Below are positions 44,721 to 50,863 of a stretch of DNA of 64,000 nucleotides, piece after piece. Position 1 is the first letter of the stretch. Each line of letters opens with the position of its first letter. The DNA is taken from NCBI GenBank assembly GCA_003193925.1, contig PSPG01000004.1, positions 110,863 through 174,862 on the forward strand, written 5' to 3'. A program made the position numbers and the translations under genes. The notes beneath the pieces were generated by a model. That model was given only the letters and a program-made list of their open reading frames with translations, had not been told where the DNA came from and made no database searches. The DNA is from Candidatus Thalassarchaeum betae. Its GTDB lineage: Archaea > Thermoplasmatota > Poseidoniia > Poseidoniales > Thalassarchaeaceae.

Positions 44721-46103
44721 ATGACGCGAGGAAGGGGTGAGCGTTTGGAAAGGGTCGGCTCCGATTCGGACGTCACCAGGTTCGGGGTCGAGGGTGTTGG
44801 CTCATGGGAGTTGGACGTTCCCAACACTGTCTACCCTCCTCGTGAGGACACCCATCTTCTCGCTGGAGCTCTGCTCGAGCTCTCACGACACGATGGCCTG
44901 GCCACGGAGATCGGCTGTGGGTCTGGTGCCATCTCCATCCTACTAGCCGCACTGGGGTGGAAGGTCGAGTCCTGTGACATCAACCCTTTTGCAGTAGCCG
45001 CGACCAGGGGTAATGCCAGCAAGGCTGGATTGGCCGATGTCGTGAACGTCAGAGAAGGCGGACTGGGGGAGGATGACTGGTCAATTCCAGAAGCCTCTGA
45101 CCTGATAGTCTGGAACCTGCCTTACTTGAGCCCGCCCGGGGAGGGTGAAGCAGTGCTCGAAGCCATCGAGGAGGCATCAATGAGCGACCTCACTGATGGC
45201 GGTTGGTCAGATCGGCTGCTGGAGGAACTGGAGTCTTCCGATGGGTTGAGAGATGACTGCCTGGTGTTGATGCTCCACAGAACCGATCCGCGCAGCCCGA
45301 GCGGCCCTGAAAGATGGAAGTCCAGGGGTTGGTCCTCGAGATGCCTCGCGAGTTTGAGGCTCGCGGACGAGAGGCTCGAAGTTATCTGCTACTGGAGGCC
45401 TGGTTCTGGGAATCCACCTACCGTGCTCGAAGAGTGCGAGTCGACCATGGACGAGGCCGAGGGGATCTCCTCGGAGCCAGGTTGGCAGAGGGTGTTTTCG
45501 TCCTCTCAGAAATCGGGCAGGGGGAGGAGGGGCAGGTCATGGCAATCCGAGAGTGGCGATATGGCGTGCACTTGGCTAATCCCATCCAGCATGGTCGAAG
45601 AATGCTCACCAGGGCTCATCCAGACTGCAATCGGGGCCGTTGTGTCCGATGCCATCCGATGCAATGTGAAGTGGCCCAATGACATCGTGACCGAGGATGG
45701 TACGAAACTCGGGGGCGTTCTGCTGGAAGGAGGCTCCGGGGGCCCCCGAGTCAAGGTCGGAATCGGCCTGAACAGGAAGGGCGGCTCAGTGGACGGCATG
45801 GCCATCGCCGGTTGGGAGGACACCGTCGGGGCTTCGCGGGCCTTGGAGGTCTTCGGGATGGTGGATACCGCTCTGGCCTCGCTCTTCGAGGAGCACGTCC
45901 TCATCCCTCGCGTCAGCCGCGAGGAGTTACTGCGAATCTCGTGGCGTGGGCTGTCGGAGTCGCTGTCCACTGGGACTCCGGTCACAAGGTCGGGCTCGTC
46001 AGTCCGGCCCATCGGCCTCACTGAGGACGGAAACCTGATGCTCCATTCCGAAATCGGGTTGGAGACGGTAGACGGAGTGGGGTCGCTGAGATGGGGGGCC
46101 TAG
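44721..46103 (+). CDS. Fusion: HemK/Mtq2-like methyltransferase + biotin-protein ligase
   Basis: One continuous 460-residue frame with two enzymes. Residues 30-225 are a HemK/Mtq2-type methyltransferase: VYPPREDTHLLAGAL, AdoMet motif EIGCGSGA (63-70) and NLPY (132-135), the motif that places a glutamine side chain. Residues 235-460 are biotin ligase: ESTMDEA (240-246), the biotinyl-AMP loop GRGRRGRSW (266-274), KWPNDI (317-322) and KLGGVLLE (329-336). The second half would biotinylate the carrier encoded at 60768. I know of no standard fusion of these domains. The frame has no stop or frameshift at the junction. Confidence 0.88.
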   Translation: MTRGRGERLERVGSDSDVTRFGVEGVGSWELDVPNTVYPPREDTHLLAGALLELSRHDGLATEIGCGSGAISILLAALGWKVESCDINPFAVAATRGNASKAGLADVVNVREGGLGEDDWSIPEASDLIVWNLPYLSPPGEGEAVLEAIEEASMSDLTDGGWSDRLLEELESSDGLRDDCLVLMLHRTDPRSPSGPERWKSRGWSSRCLASLRLADERLEVICYWRPGSGNPPTVLEECESTMDEAEGISSEPGWQRVFSSSQKSGRGRRGRSWQSESGDMACTWLIPSSMVEECSPGLIQTAIGAVVSDAIRCNVKWPNDIVTEDGTKLGGVLLEGGSGGPRVKVGIGLNRKGGSVDGMAIAGWEDTVGASRALEVFGMVDTALASLFEEHVLIPRVSREELLRISWRGLSESLSTGTPVTRSGSSVRPIGLTEDGNLMLHSEIGLETVDGVGSLRWGA

Positions 46104-46418
46104 TCACCTTGGGCGCGAGGGACGTGAGATCCCGAGGCGCTCGCGGACGAGTCTGATTTTCCCCGAAGTTGTGACAGTCTCGCAGAACTCTTGCGAATTG
46201 AGCCTGCTGATGGCCTCCTCGCAATCTGCCAAACCGATTCTGACGATTGCCCTGATTGGGTCGGCGGTCCCGGGAACGTGGTCATACAGCTTCCAGTCGA
46301 GGTTTCCCAGTAACTCGCCCAGGATAGTCTCGCAATCACTGCGTGACGCAGTCCCTGAGACGAGCGAAATCCCCACCCAACGGCGCTTGCCTCTAGCCGC
46401 CTTGTTCAGTCTCGGCAC
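46104..46418 (-). CDS. rnp2: Probable RNase P protein component Pop5/Rnp2
   Basis: A 104-residue basic protein. RWVGISLVSGTASRSDCETILGELLGNLDWKLYD resembles the Pop5/Rpp14 opening strand and helix, and RAIVRIGLADCEEAISRLNSQEFCETVTTSGKIRLVRERLG resembles its second half, in which a V-x-T-x-G-T/K-I-type turn is common. Pop5 partners Rpp30 on the RNase P RNA. Similarity is moderate, so another small RNA-binding protein cannot be excluded. It ends exactly where the fusion gene ends. Confidence 0.6.
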   Translation of the reverse strand: MPRLNKAARGKRRWVGISLVSGTASRSDCETILGELLGNLDWKLYDHVPGTADPIRAIVRIGLADCEEAISRLNSQEFCETVTTSGKIRLVRERLGISRPSRPR

Positions 46419-46456
46419 GCCCTCAGGAGGGGGTTTCCCTTAATCGAGTTGGCTTG

Positions 46457-47362
46457 TCACAATCCACTGACCACGGCTACCAGCCTGATTCTGCCCACCA
46501 TCTCGTCACTCGCCCTTGCACCTAGAATCACCTGGCAGTCGGGGTCGAGAGTCGAGACGAAGGCTTCGGTCACGTCATTCAGATGCGCCAGCGTCATGTC
46601 AGGCCCGCCTTCGACTTGAATCATGCAGCCCTTGGCGCCATCCACACTGAGATCCGACAGGGGCGATCTCCTCGCCTTGCTGACCACCTGCTCGGGCTTC
46701 TCCGTAGTCCCAGTCCCGACAATCAGTGTGGCGTTGCCGGGCCTGTTGATGACCGCCCTCAAATCCATCAGGTCGAGGTTAATCTTGCCTACCCTAGCAA
46801 GGGTCGTCACCAAGCCCTCGACGAGTTCCTCTATCCAACCGGAGCCGGCCCTCCAGTCAGTCTCCCTGTAGCGGGCCTGCCAAGCCAGCCTCTCCATGCT
46901 CACCCTGATGCACACGTGGGAGTTATACTCGAGAGCCGGCAGGGCGGCTTCTGCGATCGAGGACCTCAGGGGCTGCTCTGCGAAGGGCAGCCCGGCGATG
47001 CTGAGGACCAGACAGTCAGCCTCCTTTGCCAGAGTGGCGAGCTCGGATGATGCGCCCGAGCCCATTCCGCCGCCCAGCCCGGTCATGATGATGACGAGTT
47101 CGGCCTGCTCTAGAAGCGGGCTGATCGAGTTGAAACCGTCCCTCAGGCGATGAGCAGCCAGTGCGGGCAGAGCGGCGGTGCCCCTGCCGTCACCGCCCGC
47201 GTCGAGATGGAGGCAATGGGCTGCGGGGACTCCGGCGAACGAATCCTCATCGGCGTCGATGAGAAGCAGGTCTGCGAGCTCTCGGCACTTTGAATGGGCC
47301 CTCTCTGCCCAAGTGCAACCGACGCCGCCGACACCTACTATCAGTATGGACCCCTCGTCCAT
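46457..47362 (-). CDS. Divergent FtsZ-family protein
   Basis: A 301-residue tubulin/FtsZ-fold protein. ILIVGVGGVGCTWAERA is the first nucleotide loop, ADLLLIDADEDSF the second, GGDGRGTAAL the third, and VIIMTGLGGGMGSGASSELATLAKE the tubulin signature (GGGTGTG-like, here GGGMGSG). The C-terminal domain GAKGCMIQVEGGPDMTLAHLNDVTEAF ... DCQVILGARASDEMVGRIRLVAVVSGL matches FtsZ. Compared with FtsZ, the first loop lacks the AVNRM/N-rich segment and there is no extended C-terminal tail for SepF. It may be a non-canonical paralogue rather than the main division FtsZ. It follows a TPR gene. Confidence 0.72.
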   Translation of the reverse strand: MDEGSILIVGVGGVGCTWAERAHSKCRELADLLLIDADEDSFAGVPAAHCLHLDAGGDGRGTAALPALAAHRLRDGFNSISPLLEQAELVIIMTGLGGGMGSGASSELATLAKEADCLVLSIAGLPFAEQPLRSSIAEAALPALEYNSHVCIRVSMERLAWQARYRETDWRAGSGWIEELVEGLVTTLARVGKINLDLMDLRAVINRPGNATLIVGTGTTEKPEQVVSKARRSPLSDLSVDGAKGCMIQVEGGPDMTLAHLNDVTEAFVSTLDPDCQVILGARASDEMVGRIRLVAVVSGL

Positions 47363-47400
47363 GGGGCACCTCTCGCAGCGGTGGCCGTTTAGAATGTGCT

Positions 47401-47706
47401 TCAGTCATAAGTGAGATATCGCTGATATCGGCGCCTCTCGTCACGAGCCCAGGCGTTGTCGGGCTCGATCTCCAACACCCGGTCGTAGTACTCGACCGCC
47501 TTCTCGAAATCGGAGAGGTAGCGACCGTACATGTGTCCCAGATTGTTCAGCACCGGAACGCAATCAGCGTCCTCCTCCAGCATTGACATCAGTATCGATT
47601 CTGCCCTGTTTATGTCTATCATCTCCATGCACTGCTCGGCCTGTTCGAGCTGTCCCAGTTGCTCGTCCGAGAGCCGGTATACATTGCGCCATTCAGGACC
47701 TGCCAC
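47401..47706 (-). CDS. Small tetratricopeptide-repeat protein
   Basis: A 101-residue helical protein with a clear TPR unit, LNNLGHMYGRYLSDFEKAVEYYDRVLEIEPDN, preceded by a weaker unit (MEMIDINRAESILMSMLEEDADCVPV). TPRs mediate protein contacts. It is immediately upstream of the divergent FtsZ gene in the same direction and may act with it. No further function can be inferred. Confidence 0.7.
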   Translation of the reverse strand: MAGPEWRNVYRLSDEQLGQLEQAEQCMEMIDINRAESILMSMLEEDADCVPVLNNLGHMYGRYLSDFEKAVEYYDRVLEIEPDNAWARDERRRYQRYLTYD

Positions 47707-47748
47707 GATTATGCCTGAGCCCGGTCCCGTTTGAGGTTTCGCAAAATA

Positions 47749-47815
47749 CTAATGATTACTCATTAGGGGGGTCGTTCCGAGACCCCACGAAGGGGCCAAA
47801 CTGGAACGTTAATAT
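47749..47815 (+). promoter_or_regulatory. Promoter region of the respiratory operon with tandem palindromes
   Basis: CTAATGATTACTCATTAG (47749-47766) has 7-base arms around a 4-base centre. A second inverted repeat GGGGTC...GACCCC follows at about 47768-47786. A TATA-like GTTAATAT is at 47808-47815, about 42 bases before the GTG at 47857. The palindromes lie upstream of the TATA box, where an activator or divergent-promoter regulator could bind. Confidence 0.45.
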
Positions 47816-47856
47816 CCCTATTCAAAGTGGGTAGACGCGTCCCTTGAGGTCTTAGT

Positions 47857-48672
47857 GTGAGCAGGTCAAGTGCATACTCGAACAGACTGCTCGTGTTGGG
47901 CGTAATCGTCCTGCTAGCAGCAGGTGGCACGCAGGGTAGGCCCGGCGGCGTAGGAGGTGATGCCAATGGCGATGGAGAAGTTCCTCTGGCAGGGTGCACC
48001 TGCCACAGTGGACAGCCCGACAATTCGGTCACGCTACTCATCGATGGGCTTCCCTACCACTACGAGGCGGGGGTTGTATACACACTGAGGGTCCAACTCA
48101 TCGGAGGCCCCGATATCGATACGGCCTCTCATACCGGTGGGTTCTCGATGCGCGTCAGCGCCGGCACGCTGGGCGCCGGGGATGGCTTTGAGAACATGGT
48201 CCAGAATTGGGAGGACGACTCGGCGACTCTGACTCACACCGATGCTGGCTCGAAGACCGAAGACAGGTCGTGGCTCATCGTCTGGACCGCCCCATCCACG
48301 GACGAGGAGGTGGTGACCTTCTGGCTTGCTGGGAACTCCGTCAACGGTGACTTGGCGAACTCAGGCCTCGACAGGTGGAACAGGCTCGCCGCATCGGTTG
48401 ACGGGGGTGAGGACGACGGTCGGACCAGGACGGTGTTCTCGGGAGACGGGGGCATCGAGCCTCCAGCCCCCGTCAGCCATGGAGTAGACATCCACCTCAT
48501 GGGAGCAGGGCTCTGGGCCCATTGGCTGGGACTGCTTGGTTTCGCTGCAGTAATAATCGTCCTGCTGTTCTGCGGTCTCTTCCTGCGCTACGGCTTCTCT
48601 CGGCACTACGCCGGACGCAGCAACCTGCTGCGCCTCCGCATCAAGCATCTCCGCAGAGGTGATCAACTGTGA
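47857..48672 (+). CDS. Exported membrane protein with CxCH motif, first gene of the respiratory operon
   Basis: GTG 47857 gives 271 residues. A signal peptide (LLVLGVIVLLAAGGTQG) is followed by GCTCHSGQPDNS, a C-x-C-H motif, a beta-rich domain with WTAPSTDEEVVTFWLAGNSVNGD, and a C-terminal span (WLGLLGFAAVIIVLLFCGLFLRYGF). The domain is paralogous to that of the protein at 3408-4463. It opens the operon encoding the Rieske protein and cytochrome b subunits, so an extracytoplasmic redox or assembly role is plausible. C-x-C-H is not the classical heme c motif. Confidence 0.72.
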   Translation: MSRSSAYSNRLLVLGVIVLLAAGGTQGRPGGVGGDANGDGEVPLAGCTCHSGQPDNSVTLLIDGLPYHYEAGVVYTLRVQLIGGPDIDTASHTGGFSMRVSAGTLGAGDGFENMVQNWEDDSATLTHTDAGSKTEDRSWLIVWTAPSTDEEVVTFWLAGNSVNGDLANSGLDRWNRLAASVDGGEDDGRTRTVFSGDGGIEPPAPVSHGVDIHLMGAGLWAHWLGLLGFAAVIIVLLFCGLFLRYGFSRHYAGRSNLLRLRIKHLRRGDQL

Positions 48673-49118
48673 AGGACGACATCGTGATGAGGCTGCTCAA
48701 GCAGGTAAAGTCTGGTGAGGTCAGCCTGGACGACGCTCGCACTGCCCTCGAGGACGTCAGCCTCTCAGAGGACGCATACAACGTGGCCTTGGACCACGGG
48801 GTCTTCAACTACCCCCAGTCGGGTACGATCGTCCGCGCTACTATTTCCCCCTCCGGCGAGTCGATGCTGGTGGTGCTACTCGCCTTGTGGGGGGTCCTGT
48901 GGACCCTCTTCTGGGCTGGCGCACTGTCTTATGGGCTGTTCAAGGGATGGGACCAGCAACTCCTGTCATTCAACATGGGGATGACCCTGCTGACTATCAT
49001 CATCATGGGAATAGTCTACCTCAAGTTCGTCTTGCCCGATGTCGTGATCGTCAAGCACAGGGGCAACAAATACATCACTCTGAACGACCCTGAGGGATGG
49101 AAGGATTACGAGGTGTGA
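48669..49118 (+). CDS. Small membrane protein of the respiratory operon
   Basis: A GTG start at 48669 overlaps the upstream stop by four bases (GTGA). The 149-residue protein has an N-terminal cytoplasmic helix-rich part (MRLLKQVKSGEVSLDDARTALEDVSLSEDAYNVALDHG), two membrane spans (LVVLLALWGVLWTLFWAGALS and GMTLLTIIIMGIVYLKFVL) and a short C-terminal cytoplasmic strand part. No family recognised. Placement between the CxCH protein and the Rieske gene suggests an accessory subunit or assembly factor. Confidence 0.6.
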   Translation: MKDDIVMRLLKQVKSGEVSLDDARTALEDVSLSEDAYNVALDHGVFNYPQSGTIVRATISPSGESMLVVLLALWGVLWTLFWAGALSYGLFKGWDQQLLSFNMGMTLLTIIIMGIVYLKFVLPDVVIVKHRGNKYITLNDPEGWKDYEV

Positions 49119-49120
49119 AC

Positions 49121-49975
49121 ATGGCGAGGAGATTCAGACTGCGTGCTGTTCCGGGTGCTGGCGAGGAAGTTGGCGAATCGCCCAAGTTAATCGATCGCAG
49201 GGAATTCATGCGGCACTCGTTCAACACCGCTGCTGGAGTAATCACCATGGCCAGCCTGGGAGCTGTGGGATTCGCCTCCCTGCTGATGGGCCAATCCGAA
49301 GCCGACGGGGGAGACTCAGCCCTCCGTTTTTACGTGCCAAGCGGTGCTGAGGACTCGGCATGGTACGGCGACCGGCACCTTGAGCCGATGTCATACCAGT
49401 CCTTCGTCGATGCCGCTGCCTCCTCTACGACAGGGATGTCGGGGGCATCGGGAGTATGGTCCGGGCTGCCCGTGAATGTCCTGTACGTGCCACATACTGA
49501 GAACGCACAGGCCGCCTTGGTCGAGAACAAGCCGCGCTTCCAATTCATGGACGGGTACAACGAGAGCGGGGCCTACGTCGGCTCGGGCTACGAGGTGGAC
49601 GAGGACCCGGCTTACGAGCTACTTTCGATTCACGATAACATGATCGTCACATTCGGCCGATGTCCCCACCTGTGCTGCATCCCGGGATGGCAGTTGGTGC
49701 TCAACGACTTCACCAGTGACCAGTGGAATCCCGGAGGGGTCGATGCCGGTGGCAACAAGCTGTTTTGCATCTGCCACTCGAGCCGGTACGACCCTACCGT
49801 GATTGAGAAGAATCGGAACCGGAACAGATTGAACGGGACTGAGTTCGACTACATAGGAATCAAGCGCACCGGAGGTCCCGCCCCAGTCGGGATGCCTCTG
49901 ATTCCCTTCGTTGTGAATGGGGATATCATCGAGGCTCTGGATGACTTCAAGGACTGGTACACGTATTGCGATTAG
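49121..49975 (+). CDS. Rieske iron-sulfur protein
   Basis: ATG 49121 is preferred over 49097. The 284-residue protein has an N-terminal anchor (FMRHSFNTAAGVITMASLGAVGFASLLMG) preceded by DRREFMR, as in Tat-dependent Rieske proteins. The Rieske ligands are in GRCPHLCCIPGWQL (C-x-H-x2-C) and FCICHSSRYDP (C-x-C-H), with the second cysteines forming the usual disulfide. The cluster domain is extracytoplasmic and takes electrons from quinol at the cytochrome b site. Co-directional with cytochrome b ten bases later. Confidence 0.92.
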   Translation: MARRFRLRAVPGAGEEVGESPKLIDRREFMRHSFNTAAGVITMASLGAVGFASLLMGQSEADGGDSALRFYVPSGAEDSAWYGDRHLEPMSYQSFVDAAASSTTGMSGASGVWSGLPVNVLYVPHTENAQAALVENKPRFQFMDGYNESGAYVGSGYEVDEDPAYELLSIHDNMIVTFGRCPHLCCIPGWQLVLNDFTSDQWNPGGVDAGGNKLFCICHSSRYDPTVIEKNRNRNRLNGTEFDYIGIKRTGGPAPVGMPLIPFVVNGDIIEALDDFKDWYTYCD

Positions 49976-49984
49976 GGTGGGAAA

Positions 49985-50851
49985 ATGATTCAGTTCTGGT
50001 TCTTGTGGCTCTTCATCGCGATAGTGGTCGTCCTGGTCGCATTCACGCTTCGCAAGGAGAGGGACGACATGCCTAGGACCGACATCCTGCGCGCTGTCGA
50101 GAGCAGTGCTGGCAGCATGGGCCTCGCAGAGAAGGCCTTTCTCTGGGCCTTCTCATGGCTCGACACGCGGTTCAGGATCCAGGACTACTGGGGCATGAGC
50201 AGGGACGCCTACCACCACATGCACCGACAGATGCCACTGACTCACGCGGAGAAGTACAAGCTCCGGATCATCTGGTACTGGTACCCGCTGTACTGTCTCG
50301 GCGGGATCTCCTTCCTCGCATTCGTCATCCTGATCATCTCGGGCACGATTCTTGGCCTCTACTACGTTCCGGGAGGCGAAGGCACCCCGTCCCCTGCCTA
50401 CCTCAGCATGGAGTTCATCATGGTTGAGTTACCGTTCGGCTACATCATCAGGTCGATTCACCATTGGGGGACCCACTTCATGGTGGCATCGGTGTTCCTG
50501 CACATGTGTAGGGTGTACTTCACGGGGGCCTACCGCAACCCCCGGGAGTTGAACTGGCTAATCGGCGTCTCTTTGATGTTCTTCACAATCTTCTTCGGAT
50601 ATTCGGGCTACCTGCTGCCCTGGGACAGCCTCGCCTTCGGTGCGGCTACCATCGGCATCAACATGGCCAACTCCACCCCGTTGATCGGAAGCTGGGTTGC
50701 CAATGCCTTGTTCGCCGGCACGACCCTTTCGGCACAAACCGTCATTCGAATGTACTTCCTTCACGTGTTCATCCTACCCGTGATCGTGACCGCGCTTATT
50801 CTCGCTCATCTGTTCATAGTCTGGGTTCAGGGGATAGCGGAGCCGCATTGA
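49985..50851 (+). CDS. Cytochrome b6-like subunit (cytochrome b N-terminal domain)
   Basis: A 288-residue protein with one N-terminal anchor and the four-span heme core. Two heme pairs are visible: SIHHWGTHFMVASVFLHM gives H-x13-H, and RMYFLHVFILPVIVTALILAH gives H-x14-H, the spacing of b6-type cytochromes. FGYSGYLLPWDSLAFGAATIG is the Qo-side PWD segment. It forms a quinol-oxidising core with the Rieske protein and the C-terminal domain in the next gene. The N-terminal 45-residue extension with its own span is unusual. Confidence 0.93.
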   Translation: MIQFWFLWLFIAIVVVLVAFTLRKERDDMPRTDILRAVESSAGSMGLAEKAFLWAFSWLDTRFRIQDYWGMSRDAYHHMHRQMPLTHAEKYKLRIIWYWYPLYCLGGISFLAFVILIISGTILGLYYVPGGEGTPSPAYLSMEFIMVELPFGYIIRSIHHWGTHFMVASVFLHMCRVYFTGAYRNPRELNWLIGVSLMFFTIFFGYSGYLLPWDSLAFGAATIGINMANSTPLIGSWVANALFAGTTLSAQTVIRMYFLHVFILPVIVTALILAHLFIVWVQGIAEPH

Positions 50852-50863
50852 GGGGGTTATCGG

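Noticed and set aside
45314-45682. Plus-strand frame within the methyltransferase/ligase fusion, as a possible sign of a frameshift between two genes
   Set aside because: The main frame is continuous and both halves keep their motifs in that frame, so no frameshift is needed.
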